DNA from: Aureibaculum luteum
Lineage (GTDB): Bacteria > Bacteroidota > Bacteroidia > Flavobacteriales > Flavobacteriaceae
Length of the DNA stretch: 64,000 nt
NCBI RefSeq assembly: GCF_003449015.1
Contig: NZ_QRGD01000013.1
Location: 32,189-96,188 of the forward strand
Direction: 5' to 3'
Positions within the stretch are counted from its first letter, which is position 1; every line of letters starts with the position of its first letter. Below are positions 26,862 to 35,370 of the stretch, piece after piece. Below the pieces are notes generated by a model, which did not search any database, was not told the origin of the DNA, and saw nothing but the letters and a program-made list of their open reading frames with translations. The position numbers were made by a program, and so were the translations under genes.

Positions 26862-28415
26862 ATGCAACAGCCCCTATTTGAAATACAGGAAAAAAAGACG
26901 GACAAAGAACTTTACAGCTACCAGCAAGGTGCTATTAATCAAATATTTGAAAAGTTCGATAATGAAAGAGATGATTACCACCTCTTATATCAATTACCTA
27001 CTGGTGGGGGAAAGACCGTAATTTTCTCTGAGATGGTACGGCAATACCTTAAAAATCACTCAAAAAAGGTCTTGGTCATGACACACCGTGTAGAGCTCTG
27101 TAACCAGACTTCTAAAATGCTCACCAGTTTTGGAGTGGTCAATAAAGTAGTCAATAGCAAAGCCAATTTAGATGACCATGAACGCTACAATTGTTATGTG
27201 GCCATGGTGGAAACGCTAAATAATAGGCTTAACGACGGTATATTGAATATCTCGGACGTTGGTTTAGTCATTGTAGATGAGGCTCATTATAATTCGTTTA
27301 CAAAACTGTTCAAATTTTTCGAAAACTCATTTATTCTTGGGGTTACTGCTACGCCCTTAAGTTCCAATAAGGAGTTGCCCATGAATAGCAACTACGATGA
27401 GCTGATTCCTGGCGAATCCATAGAAAATTTAATTGAAAACGACTTTTTGGCGAGAGCCGAAACGCACCAGTATGACATGGGACTGACTTCTTTGGAGATA
27501 GGTTCCAATGGGGATTATACAGTTAAATCTTCTTCGGACCTGTATACGAGTCCGTCCATGTTAAATAAATTACTGGAAGCTTATATAATACATTCCAAGG
27601 AAAAAAAAACATTGATATTTAACAATGGTATAGATACCTCAATCCAGGTATACCATACCTTTAACAATGCAGGGTTACCCATTATGCATTTGGACAATAC
27701 CGCTACCAAAAAACAACGAAAACAAATTTTAAAGTGGTTTCATGAAACTCCAGACGCCATACTAACATCTGTAAGTATACTGACGACTGGTTTTGATGAA
27801 CCCACTATCGATACCATTATTTTAAACAGGGCCACAAAGTCCTTGACCTTGTACTACCAAATGATTGGTAGGGGCTCTCGGGTGTTGAACAACAAATCTA
27901 AATTTACCGTTATAGATCTTGGCAATAATATCTATCGTTTTGGTCCTTGGGGTGCAGATCTAAACTGGGAGGCCATTTTTAAATTCCCGAATTATTACAT
28001 AGACCGTATTAAGGACGATGAAGATATTGAAAGTGCCTTTAAACATGAGTTGGCCGATGACATTCGGTCAGAGTTTTCAAAATCCAAGGACACTTACTTG
28101 GATATTAATGCTTTATATAAGGATACCACCTTTTCCGGAGAATCCTCTAAAGTGGTTTTGGAAAAATCCATTGAACAACATGGCTATATCTGTATAGAAA
28201 ACAGTGAAGATGTGTATGATGCCCTTACGTTGGCAAAATTACTTAAAGAAGACATTGATAATAGGATAAAAGTTTATGGCAAGTGTATAAGTAAAAGCAC
28301 CAATAATTTTATAAGTTGGCTAAAACTGGATTATCAAAAAAAGCTTAACACCTATCTTCGTGAAAATTTTGATGCCGTTTTTGAACAAATTCATGGTCAT
28401 CCACCGGAAGATTAA
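26862..28415 (+). CDS. DEAD/DEAH-box superfamily 2 helicase
   Basis: A 517-residue SF2 helicase of the type III restriction/UvrB-like group (start at MQQPLF; an ORF extension to 26784 lacks family character). Motifs in order: Q-like YSYQQGAI, Walker A LPTGGGKT, TH RVEL, DEAH (VIVDEAHYNSF), TATPLSS, and in the second RecA domain TTGFDEPTIDTIILNRATKS and QMIGRGSR. There is no nuclease domain. Codon use is visibly richer in G and C (many GCC, GGC and CTG-like codons) than the neighbours, and a foreign-looking MRJP fragment follows. Acquisition by transfer is likely. A genome-defence or repair role is possible but unproven. Confidence 0.88.
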   Translation: MQQPLFEIQEKKTDKELYSYQQGAINQIFEKFDNERDDYHLLYQLPTGGGKTVIFSEMVRQYLKNHSKKVLVMTHRVELCNQTSKMLTSFGVVNKVVNSKANLDDHERYNCYVAMVETLNNRLNDGILNISDVGLVIVDEAHYNSFTKLFKFFENSFILGVTATPLSSNKELPMNSNYDELIPGESIENLIENDFLARAETHQYDMGLTSLEIGSNGDYTVKSSSDLYTSPSMLNKLLEAYIIHSKEKKTLIFNNGIDTSIQVYHTFNNAGLPIMHLDNTATKKQRKQILKWFHETPDAILTSVSILTTGFDEPTIDTIILNRATKSLTLYYQMIGRGSRVLNNKSKFTVIDLGNNIYRFGPWGADLNWEAIFKFPNYYIDRIKDDEDIESAFKHELADDIRSEFSKSKDTYLDINALYKDTTFSGESSKVVLEKSIEQHGYICIENSEDVYDALTLAKLLKEDIDNRIKVYGKCISKSTNNFISWLKLDYQKKLNTYLRENFDAVFEQIHGHPPED

Positions 28416-28482
28416 CAGAGTCTTATAATCCAGAAATTAGATTGTATTTTTGTTTATTTAACGCTACTTAAAATAGGGTAAA

Positions 28483-28697
28483 AGTGTAGTCGAGGTTTTG
28501 GCAAAAGACCGTAGTATACACAAGATGATCATTTAATTTTGCCCGATGGTGTAAGTAATAACCACACAGATGGTCATATGTATGTATCCGCCACGTAAGT
28601 AGACAGGGGTGCCACTTTAATGATAGGCAAAGCGTAGCGACGAAACCATGTTGTATATGCAGTTTTATAACTAGTGTAGAAGGTGTAAATCATTTAG
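28483..28697 (+). pseudogene. Decayed copy of the royal-jelly-like gene 3' end
   Basis: The stretch reads, with stops and small gaps, as the last ~70 codons of the gene ending at 26640. GTTTTGGCAAAAGA matches VLAKDK, then GATGGTGTAAGT, GATGGTCATATGTATGTA matching DGYMYV, and a terminal GTAGAAGGTGTAAAT matching VEGV. The copy is diverged, not a recent duplication. Together with the intact gene it brackets the helicase. Confidence 0.85.
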
Positions 28698-28838
28698 CTT
28701 TAAACTTAAGGTTCAATACGATGAATATGGACGTTACTTTAGAGCGAATTGCAAAAAAGGTATTGCCAGAATTTCATACCAAGGTTCAAAAAAAAATAAG
28801 AAAATGTAAGTATGTATATAGTCGACAACTAAAAAGAC

Positions 28839-28862
28839 CTTTCGACTATGCTCAAAGTGACA
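28839..28862. repeat. Short dispersed repeat upstream of the SDR gene
   Basis: A single TTCGACTATGCTCAAAGTG motif (28841-28859), of the type commonly dispersed in flavobacterial intergenic DNA, lies inside the ORF extension of the SDR gene. It supports the later SDR start. Confidence 0.45.
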
Positions 28863-28885
28863 TTAGAATAAAACAAATAAAAATC

Positions 28886-29692
28886 ATGTCTAAAGTAATA
28901 ATAGTAACAGGAAGTACAGACGGAATAGGTAAAATTACGGCTTTAAATTTAGCGAAAAAAGGTCATACCGTATATGTACACGGAAGAAATGAAGCAAAAG
29001 TGCTTCAAGTAATTTCGGAAATTAAAGAGGCTTCAAATAATGAAAATATAGAAGGTTTTGTAGCTGATTTTTCAGATTTAGAATCCGTTATAAAAATGGC
29101 AGATAAAATTAAAAAGGAAATTCCTAAAATTGATATTTTAATCAATAATGCAGGTGTTTTTAAAAGTAAAGCAATAGAGAATAAAGATGGTTTAGATATG
29201 AGAATGGTGGTGAATTATTTAGCTCCTTATGTATTAACGAATGCTATTCTTTCGAACATAAAAAAATCGGAAGCACCACGAATTATCAATTTAAGTTCTG
29301 CAGCACAAGCACCAGTTTCAGAAGCTGTTTTAACAGGGAAAGAACAACAGTCCGAAAATTCAACCTACGCACAAAGTAAATTAGCATTAACGATGTGGAG
29401 TTTTAATTTAGCAAAACAAGAGCCAAATATTACAGTTATTGCCGTAAATCCCGGATCGTTGTTAAATACAAAAATGGCTAAAGAGGCGTATGGTCAACAT
29501 TGGTCACCAGCGGAAAAAGGGAGCGATATTTTGGTTGATTTAGCATTGTCTGAAGACTATAAAAATGATTCAGGTAACTATTTTGACAATGATAAAGGTG
29601 AAGTTAAAGGACATTTTTCTCCTGCACATCCAGATGCGTATGACGAAGGTAAAATCGAAAAGTTATTAAGTATTACCAACGGTTTACTATAA
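28886..29692 (+). CDS. Short-chain dehydrogenase/reductase
   Basis: A 268-residue SDR with the cofactor motif TGSTDGIG near residue 9, NNAG (ILINNAGVF), the catalytic Ser in NLSSAAQ, and the YxxxK pair in STYAQSKLAL. NAD(P)-dependent reduction or oxidation of an unknown carbonyl is expected. The start at 28886 is chosen because the domain begins immediately there. The 55 upstream codons overlap a repeat and have no family match. It ends at a strong terminator. Sequence resembles the retinol dehydrogenase/WW-domain oxidoreductase-like SDR group. Confidence 0.92.
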   Translation: MSKVIIVTGSTDGIGKITALNLAKKGHTVYVHGRNEAKVLQVISEIKEASNNENIEGFVADFSDLESVIKMADKIKKEIPKIDILINNAGVFKSKAIENKDGLDMRMVVNYLAPYVLTNAILSNIKKSEAPRIINLSSAAQAPVSEAVLTGKEQQSENSTYAQSKLALTMWSFNLAKQEPNITVIAVNPGSLLNTKMAKEAYGQHWSPAEKGSDILVDLALSEDYKNDSGNYFDNDKGEVKGHFSPAHPDAYDEGKIEKLLSITNGLL

Positions 29693-29753
29693 ATAGTTCT
29701 TTAAGTTTTACCAATCTTTATTAGGCAGTATAGGTTTAAATAGATTTAGTTTA

Positions 29754-29788
29754 TAACTCCGAGAGCAATAGCTCTCGGAGTTTTTTAT
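29754..29788 (+). terminator. Strong rho-independent terminator
   Basis: AACTCCGAGAGC and GCTCTCGGAGTT form a perfect 12-bp stem with an AATA loop, followed by TTTT. It closes the SDR transcript. Confidence 0.9.
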
Positions 29789-29899
29789 TTTTAGGGGTTC
29801 TTATTTCTTTATTTTTCATATTTATAATTCAATGTGAGTATGTTGAAATTTACAATCAAAAAATAGATACTTTTGTTTTATAAATAAACACCACTATAC

Positions 29900-30763
29900 G
29901 TGACATCAAATATTAAAAAGTATGGGTTTAAAGAAGGGGTGCCTCATGAGTTTGAGCTTTTAGACTTGGGCACGCATTATGCGAATCTTTTTGATGATTT
30001 AATTATACCACATAGAACAGATTTCTATCAGATTATTTGGTTTAAAAGTGGAATGCCAAAGCATATGGTAGATTTTCATCCTATAGAAATACAACCAAAT
30101 TCTATCTTATTTGTCGATAAAAATAGTGTTCAATGTTATGATAGTAAAGAGCCTATAGACGGAGAAATACTTTTATTTACGGATAACTTTTTTTGTAAAA
30201 CAGAATATGACACAAAGTTTTTAAGAAGTAGTATGCTTTTTAACGATTTATATGCTATTTCTAGTATTGAGGTGAAAAGTTTAACAGCTGTATTTGATAG
30301 CTTTATGAAGCTTATTAAAACGGAATTAGCTTCAGATGTAGATAACTATCAGTCAGATATTCTTAGAAATTATCTTCAGAACTTATTACTGTTGTCTGAG
30401 AGAGAAAGACAAAATCAAAATAGTACACAAATAAATAAAGGGTCAGATTTAGAATGTGTAATTAAGTTTAGAGATTTTTTAGACAAACAGTTTCAAACAC
30501 AAAAATCGGTTAGTAAATACGCAATTCAACTCAATGTTACGCAAAAGCGTTTAAGTAATGCTACCTTAAAAATAATGGATATTACACCAAAGCAAATGAT
30601 AGATGCTAGGATAATATTAGAAGCTAAACGTTTGCTAGTCCATACTACAGATAGTGTAAAAGAAATTGGATATACGCTTGGTTTTGATGAACCTACAAAT
30701 TTTGTGAAGTTTTTTAAAAAACATCAACATATTACACCAATAGAATTTAGAAATCGATTTTAA
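29900..30763 (+). CDS. AraC family transcriptional regulator
   Basis: A 287-residue regulator starting with GTG at 29900. The N-terminal part is cupin-like (HRTDFYQIIWFKSG, IEIQPNSILFVDK). The C-terminal domain has two helix-turn-helices: SKYAIQLNVTQKRLSNATLKI and a second with SVKEIGYTLGFDEPTNFVKFF, followed by HITPIEFRNRF. The target is unknown. Neighbouring redox genes on both sides are candidates. Confidence 0.92.
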   Translation: MTSNIKKYGFKEGVPHEFELLDLGTHYANLFDDLIIPHRTDFYQIIWFKSGMPKHMVDFHPIEIQPNSILFVDKNSVQCYDSKEPIDGEILLFTDNFFCKTEYDTKFLRSSMLFNDLYAISSIEVKSLTAVFDSFMKLIKTELASDVDNYQSDILRNYLQNLLLLSERERQNQNSTQINKGSDLECVIKFRDFLDKQFQTQKSVSKYAIQLNVTQKRLSNATLKIMDITPKQMIDARIILEAKRLLVHTTDSVKEIGYTLGFDEPTNFVKFFKKHQHITPIEFRNRF

Positions 30764-30881
30764 TATTTTAAAATGGCGTAAAATTACCATTTATAGCTGC
30801 TTTTTTATCATAATATATTAATGGTCTTAGAGCAATTTTGCTTCATAGTTTAACAACAAAAAATGAAACAAATTAAGAGAA

Positions 30882-31211
30882 ATGAAATTAGTAATTGATA
30901 TATTAGGATGGTCAGGTTCTGGCTTTTTAATTCTTGCTTACGGACTAACACTTATTGAAAATAAAAAGTATTTTGATTATGCTAAGTACTTAAATCTTTT
31001 TGGAGCACTTTTAATTGCAATAAATTGTTATTATTATAATGCCATCCCTTCATTTGTGTCTAATTTAATATGGAGTATTATGGCAACTTTTACGTTATAC
31101 AAAACGAAGCGAAAAGATCAAACTTTTAATAAAGAAAACGTGCATGGAAATCTTTATTTTTATCAACGTTTACAAATGCTAATGATGCGATTAAAATCAA
31201 GGGATTATTGA
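30882..31211 (+). CDS. Small membrane protein, CBU_0592-like
   Basis: A 109-residue protein with three predicted membrane segments (IDILGWSGSGFLILAYGLTL; YLNLFGALLIAINCYYY; IPSFVSNLIWSIMATFTLY) and a polar C-terminal tail. The GWxG...AY...N..GA...PS...N..W pattern matches the CBU_0592 family of small bacterial membrane proteins. No function is established. It ends about 50 bases before a strong bidirectional terminator. Confidence 0.75.
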   Translation: MKLVIDILGWSGSGFLILAYGLTLIENKKYFDYAKYLNLFGALLIAINCYYYNAIPSFVSNLIWSIMATFTLYKTKRKDQTFNKENVHGNLYFYQRLQMLMMRLKSRDY

Positions 31212-31257
31212 AGGTTTGTAAGTATTTAATGCATACAAAATTGTAATTTATGATGTA

Positions 31258-31287
31258 TAAAAAAGGCAGCCAGTGGCTGCCTTTTTA
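31258..31287. terminator. Bidirectional terminator
   Basis: GGCAGCCA-G-TGGCTGCC is a perfect 8-bp stem flanked by A-run and T-run on both sides. It can end transcripts from the left (membrane protein) and from the right (small minus-strand ORF). Confidence 0.9.
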
Positions 31288-31419
31288 TGCTTTTAAAGTT
31301 CTTTTATTCATCAAATAAAATTCACCTTTAGTTTCTGCTGCCTGTAAACCCCATTCTATAATCAGTTCTAAAATGGGAACCATTAAGGGTGTTGTACAAT
31401 AAATAAATAGAACATTCAT
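31285..31419 (-). CDS. Possible 44-residue protein
   Basis: An ORF beginning MNVLFIYCTTPLMVPILELI and ending in MNKRTLKA stops inside the T-tract of the bidirectional terminator, as a real gene end would. The first half is hydrophobic, the second polar. It lies divergent from the TetR gene. It could be an intact small protein or the remaining 3' end of a lost gene. I do not recognise it. Confidence 0.35.
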   Translation of the reverse strand: MNVLFIYCTTPLMVPILELIIEWGLQAAETKGEFYLMNKRTLKA

Positions 31420-31504
31420 AGGGGCTTAGCTGAAAGTAAACGAGATTTGAAATTTCGTAGTTTGGTTAAAAAATAGAAATAAATCCGGAAAAGTTTTTTT
31501 ATTA

Positions 31505-31520
31505 CTAACCGATTGTTTAG
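31505..31520. promoter_or_regulatory. TetR operator overlapping its own promoter
   Basis: CTAACCGATTGTTTAG is a near-perfect dyad (one mismatch) and overlaps a TAGTTTTG -7 box at 31518-31525. The same site recurs, perfectly symmetric, at 32128. Confidence 0.75.
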
Positions 31521-31542
31521 TTTTGCAGCGTAATTAGAAATA

Positions 31543-32106
31543 ATGGCAAGGAAAAAAGAATATAGAGAAGATGAAGTTGTTGAAAAAGCAATGAAGCTTT
31601 TTTGGAAAAAAGGCTACGAAACAACATCAATGCAAATGCTTGAAAAAGAAATGGGCATTAATAAATTTTCTATCTATTCTAGTTTTGGTAATAAACACGG
31701 TCTCTTTCTTGAAAGTTTAAAGTGTTATAAAACGAAAGTTGGTGCTACGCTAGATAAATTAAAAAAAGCATCAAGTGGTGTAGAAGATATTAAACAATTT
31801 TTCTATGACTCTGTAAGTTCAAATTATAAAGCTGGAAATCAAAAAGGCTGTTTGGTAACCAATACGTATAATGAGTTTTCAGAAAACCAGGATCAATTAA
31901 TTAAAGAGGAAATGGTTGCCTTTATGGATAATTTGAAAGCCTTATTTATTGAAAAATTAAGTATGGATGCTACAAAAAGTGAAGAGACGGTTCTTAAAGA
32001 AGCCAATTTTTTACTGTTAGCTAAACATGGCTTAGCGGCAGCAGCAAGAGTAAATACGCAAAAAGAAATAGAAGACTATATTGAGATGACATTTAAAAAT
32101 ATATAA
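31543..32106 (+). CDS. TetR/AcrR family regulator
   Basis: A 187-residue repressor with an N-terminal TetR helix-turn-helix (about 8-50: VVEKAMKLFWKKGYETTSMQ, then MGINKFSIYSSFGNKHGLF) and an all-helical ligand domain. The shape recalls the YxaF/NemR type that senses electrophiles; this is inference. Matching operators lie before this gene and before the next one, so it most likely represses itself and the downstream carboxymuconolactone decarboxylase gene. Confidence 0.93.
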   Translation: MARKKEYREDEVVEKAMKLFWKKGYETTSMQMLEKEMGINKFSIYSSFGNKHGLFLESLKCYKTKVGATLDKLKKASSGVEDIKQFFYDSVSSNYKAGNQKGCLVTNTYNEFSENQDQLIKEEMVAFMDNLKALFIEKLSMDATKSEETVLKEANFLLLAKHGLAAAARVNTQKEIEDYIEMTFKNI

Positions 32107-32127
32107 GCCTTTTTTTTTGCACAATAA

Positions 32128-32143
32128 CTAAACGATTGTTTAG
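32128..32143. promoter_or_regulatory. TetR operator upstream of the decarboxylase-like gene
   Basis: CTAAACGATTGTTTAG is a perfect palindrome around a GATT centre. It differs by one base from the site at 31505 and lies 40 bases before the next start codon. Confidence 0.78.
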
Positions 32144-32182
32144 AAAAAATAATAATAACAATAACAAAATAAAACAGAAATT

Positions 32183-32746
32183 ATGACAACATTAAAAATT
32201 CACGACATTGAATCAGCTCCAGAAGGAAGCAAAACTTTATTAGAACAATCTTTGAAATCAAACGGAATGATTCCTGGGTTGCACGGTGTCTTAGCTGGAG
32301 CTCCAGGTATCTTAGAAGCGTATCAAACAATACACAAATTGTTTACAGAATCTTCATTTAATAATGATGAATTAACTGTAGTTTGGCAAACAATAAATGT
32401 GGAACATGCATGTCATTACTGTGTACCTGCACATACGGGAATAGCAAAAATGATGAAAGTAGATGACAGTATTACAGAAGCTTTACGTAACGAAGCACCT
32501 TTAGAAAGTGCAAAATTAGAAGCATTAAGAACAATGACGTTAACAATTGTTAGAAATCGTGGTCATGTATCTCAAGAAGAGTTAGCTACTTTTTATGCAG
32601 CAGGTTATGGAGAACAACAAGTGTTAGAAATTATATTAGGTTTATCTCAAAAAGTAATTAGTAATTACACGAATCATATTGCGAATACACCTGTAGATGC
32701 TCCTTTTCAAAAGTTTGCTTGGTCTAAAGATAATGTCGCATCTTAA
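32183..32746 (+). CDS. Carboxymuconolactone decarboxylase family (AhpD-like) protein
   Basis: A 187-residue all-helical CMD-domain protein. The redox motif EHACHYCVPAHTGIAK holds the CxxC pair and downstream His used by AhpD-type alkylhydroperoxidases as a relay. That points to peroxide or electrophile reduction rather than true lactone decarboxylation. It is preceded by a TetR operator, followed by a hairpin and an EthD-domain gene. Confidence 0.92.
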   Translation: MTTLKIHDIESAPEGSKTLLEQSLKSNGMIPGLHGVLAGAPGILEAYQTIHKLFTESSFNNDELTVVWQTINVEHACHYCVPAHTGIAKMMKVDDSITEALRNEAPLESAKLEALRTMTLTIVRNRGHVSQEELATFYAAGYGEQQVLEIILGLSQKVISNYTNHIANTPVDAPFQKFAWSKDNVAS

Positions 32747-32774
32747 GCTTTAAAAAGAAAAAATTAAATTGATA

Positions 32775-32810
32775 AATAATCCTTTCGTTTTTTTAGTCGG
32801 AAGGATTATT
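32775..32810 (+). terminator. Hairpin after the AhpD-like gene
   Basis: AATAATCCTT and AAGGATTATT form a 10-bp stem with a T-rich loop. The trailing T-run is short, so attenuation rather than full termination is possible. Confidence 0.5.
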
Positions 32811-32836
32811 AATTTGTAAATTAAAAAAATACAATT

Positions 32837-33151
32837 ATGATAAAAGTATCTGTAATGTATCCAAACAGTAAAGATGTAAAGTTTGATGTAGACTATTACA
32901 AAAACGATCATTTACCAATGGTTTCTAATAAAGTTGGCGATGCCTTAAAAGGGTTGGAGTTAGACTTAGGGGTAGCAAGTAGCGTTCTTGGCGAGGCTGC
33001 TCCATATGTTGCTATTGCACATTTACTATTTGATGATGTAGCTTCTTTTCAGTCTTCATTTGGTCCACATGCTGAATTTTTTGCGGCTGACTTAAAAAAT
33101 TACAGTAATGTAAAAGGAGCATTACAAATTAGTGAATTGATAACATTTTAA
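32837..33151 (+). CDS. EthD family reductase
   Basis: A 104-residue dimeric alpha-beta barrel protein. The EthD pattern is MIKVSVMYPN at the start, DVDYYKNDHLPMV with the conserved His, and a C-terminal strand IQISELITF-like (read ALQISELITF). EthD proteins accompany oxidative degradation or stress genes, with unclear catalysis. It sits in the TetR-controlled neighbourhood between the AhpD-like gene and the GAPDH gene. Confidence 0.9.
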   Translation: MIKVSVMYPNSKDVKFDVDYYKNDHLPMVSNKVGDALKGLELDLGVASSVLGEAAPYVAIAHLLFDDVASFQSSFGPHAEFFAADLKNYSNVKGALQISELITF

Positions 33152-33215
33152 AAAATGAAAGAAAAGTATTAGAGATTAAGATTAAAAGATATCAATAACA
33201 ATTTAAAAGTTTATT

Positions 33216-34211
33216 ATGATGAAAAAAATAGCAATAAACGGAATGGGGAGAATCGGTAGAGCTGCCCTAAAAGTAATTTTAGATACACCAACCTTAGAAT
33301 TGGTCGCAGTAAATGATATAGTATCTATTGATAATATAGCCTACTTAATTAAGTATGATTCTGTGTATGGTATTTATGAGCATGAGGTAACTCATGATGA
33401 TATCAACCTTTATGTAAATGGTAAAAAAATTCAATTTAATTCTGTTCGTAATCCTGAAGAGTTACCATGGGCAGCCAATAAGATTGATGTTGTAATTGAA
33501 AGCACAGGCTTTTTTACAAGCAGCGATGATGCCAAAAAGCACATTAAAGCAGGAGCGAAATCTGTTATTATTTCTGCACCTACAAAAAGTGAAGATATTC
33601 CCACAGTTGTGCATGGTGTAAATAGTGCGGATGGTAAGACAAATATATTTTCATGTGCAAGTTGTACCACCAATAATATTAGTCCTGTAGTAGAGGTGTT
33701 AGGTAGGAGAATTGGTATCAAAAAAGCTATAATGACCACTGTACATGCTTATACGGCTTCACAAGGGATCGTTGATGCACCATCAAAAAAGAACTTTAGA
33801 ATGGGGCGTGCAGGAGCGGCAAATATAGTACCTACAACTACAGGTGCAGCTATTGCAACTACAAAAGCATTACCAGAATTGAAAGGTAAGTTTGATGGCG
33901 TAGCACTTCGTGTTCCAATTCCTGTTGGTTCTATATCTGACCTTACATTTGTAACTGAAAGACCAGTAACAATTGAAGAGGTAAATTCCATTTTTGAAGA
34001 AGAAGCAAAATCAGAAAGATACAAGAACATATTATCGACAACTACAGAACCACTAGTGTCTTCAGATATTGTTAAAAACCCACATGCCTCAACAGTTGAT
34101 TTGAGTATGACCAGGGTAGTTGATGGTGACTTATTAAAAGTAATGACATGGTATGATAATGAATGGGGTTTTACAAATCAAATGATTCGTCAAATTTTAT
34201 TGGAAGGATAA
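33216..34211 (+). CDS. gap: Type I glyceraldehyde-3-phosphate dehydrogenase
   Basis: A 331-residue GAPDH. NAD-binding INGMGRIGR at the N-terminus, a VNDI loop favouring NAD, the catalytic centre SCASCTTNN (Cys near 150) with the partner His in TTVHAYTASQ, and C-terminal WYDNEWGF are all present. Start is one of two consecutive ATGs. The location among stress-type genes, away from other glycolytic genes, suggests an accessory paralogue; GAPDH is a main thiol target of oxidants. This contextual link is inferred. Confidence 0.95.
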   Translation: MMKKIAINGMGRIGRAALKVILDTPTLELVAVNDIVSIDNIAYLIKYDSVYGIYEHEVTHDDINLYVNGKKIQFNSVRNPEELPWAANKIDVVIESTGFFTSSDDAKKHIKAGAKSVIISAPTKSEDIPTVVHGVNSADGKTNIFSCASCTTNNISPVVEVLGRRIGIKKAIMTTVHAYTASQGIVDAPSKKNFRMGRAGAANIVPTTTGAAIATTKALPELKGKFDGVALRVPIPVGSISDLTFVTERPVTIEEVNSIFEEEAKSERYKNILSTTTEPLVSSDIVKNPHASTVDLSMTRVVDGDLLKVMTWYDNEWGFTNQMIRQILLEG

Positions 34212-34220
34212 TTACTAATC

Positions 34221-34597
34221 ATGAATAAAAAACTGAAAATAGATATTGTTTCTGATGTTGCCTTAAAAGCAAGAGATACGGGTGATTTTAACATCGCTTT
34301 TCAAATGCCATTTTAACCAACGATAGATGATTTTCAAAAAACGAAGTCAGCTATGGAAATGATCTCAATTCCGGTTTGGAAGTCAAAATCAAACAAAAAA
34401 AGAGGAATTCATATTTAAGAGATATTAGAGATAATAATGAAGAAGTTCCTGCTAACGAAGTAGTAGCAGCAAGGAATAAAGATTACACTATTTTCCCTAT
34501 AACAGTTTCATTTGTTGGTGATATGTAACCAGTTATGAATGAAACTATTGCTTATATAAAAGGGTTGAAAAAGGAAAATATTGATATGAAATTTTAA
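34221..34597 (+). pseudogene. Truncated frnE start fused to a decayed ORF
   Basis: The first 13 codons (MNKKLKIDIVSDV) copy the start of the DsbA/FrnE gene at 34723 almost exactly. Then the sequence departs before the CPWC active site. The remainder carries frames broken by stops and frameshifts; the longest piece includes RDIRDNNEEVPANEVVAARN and ITVSFVGDM, then a closing IAYIKGLKKENIDMKF. I do not recognise the original protein. The arrangement is a lost gene inserted between gap and frnE with a copy of the frnE 5' end. Confidence 0.75.
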
Positions 34598-34722
34598 ATT
34601 ATATAAAGGTGCATATCATTATTTTTATGACTATGCACCTGATAATCATATATCTAAAAAAGTTGTAAAATTCTCTTACCATTCGTTTTAGGAATTTTAT
34701 GATACATATTTAAATAAAAAAA

Positions 34723-35370
34723 ATGAAAGAAAAATTAAAAATAGATATTGTTTCTGACGTTGTTTGTCCGTGGTGTACCATTGGCTACAAACGTTTAGAA
34801 AAAGCCATTGCAGAACTAGGTGTTGAAGATCAAGTAGCCATTGAATGGCACCCTTTTGAATTGAATCCGGATATGCCTGCTGAAGGTCAGAATGTAGATG
34901 AACATATTACAGAAAAATATGGTTCTACGAAAGAGCAACAAATAGCATCGAAACAAAATATGACCGACGTTGGTGCAGCACTTGGATTTAAATTCGATTA
35001 TTTTGATGATATGCGAATGGTCAATACTTTTGATGCCCATGTTTTATTAGATTATGCAAAAGACTTTAAGAAGCAAACGGAATTAAAAATGCGTTTGACA
35101 ACTGCGTTTTTTAGTGAGCGAAAAGATGTATCTAAAAGAGAAGTTTTAAAACAAGCGTTATTAGATGTTGGTTTAAATGCAGTAGAGGGATTAGCTAGAT
35201 TAGATAATGACGAAGCTCGTTACAATGTGAAAAGTAAAGAAGGGTATTGGAAAAATTTAGGGATAAACTCTGTTCCAACAATTGTATTTGATAGAAAAAG
35301 TGCAGTAACGGGTGCACAGCCCATAGAAACTTTTAAACAAGTACTTTCGGAACTAATTAGTAAAAAATAG
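34723..35370 (+). CDS. DsbA family oxidoreductase, FrnE-like
   Basis: A 215-residue cytoplasmic thioredoxin-fold protein of the FrnE/DsbA-like group. The active site CPWC lies at residues ~15-18 in DVVCPWCTIG. FELNPDMP and the C-terminal cis-Pro loop INSVPTIVFD are typical, ending in GAQPIETF. Such proteins act as disulfide isomerases or glutathione-linked oxidoreductases in stress. There is no signal peptide. A truncated copy of its 5' end lies 500 bases upstream. Confidence 0.93.
   Translation: MKEKLKIDIVSDVVCPWCTIGYKRLEKAIAELGVEDQVAIEWHPFELNPDMPAEGQNVDEHITEKYGSTKEQQIASKQNMTDVGAALGFKFDYFDDMRMVNTFDAHVLLDYAKDFKKQTELKMRLTTAFFSERKDVSKREVLKQALLDVGLNAVEGLARLDNDEARYNVKSKEGYWKNLGINSVPTIVFDRKSAVTGAQPIETFKQVLSELISKK

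Noticed and set aside
28721..28885. N-terminal extension of the SDR protein
   Set aside because: It overlaps a dispersed repeat and precedes the cofactor motif by too much; the ATG at 28886 is the natural start.
29693..29899. Small gene after the SDR gene
   Set aside because: Only a strong terminator and AT-rich leader were found; no ORF of note.
33431..34030. Antisense ORFs across the GAPDH gene
   Set aside because: Shadows of a highly conserved coding region on the plus strand.
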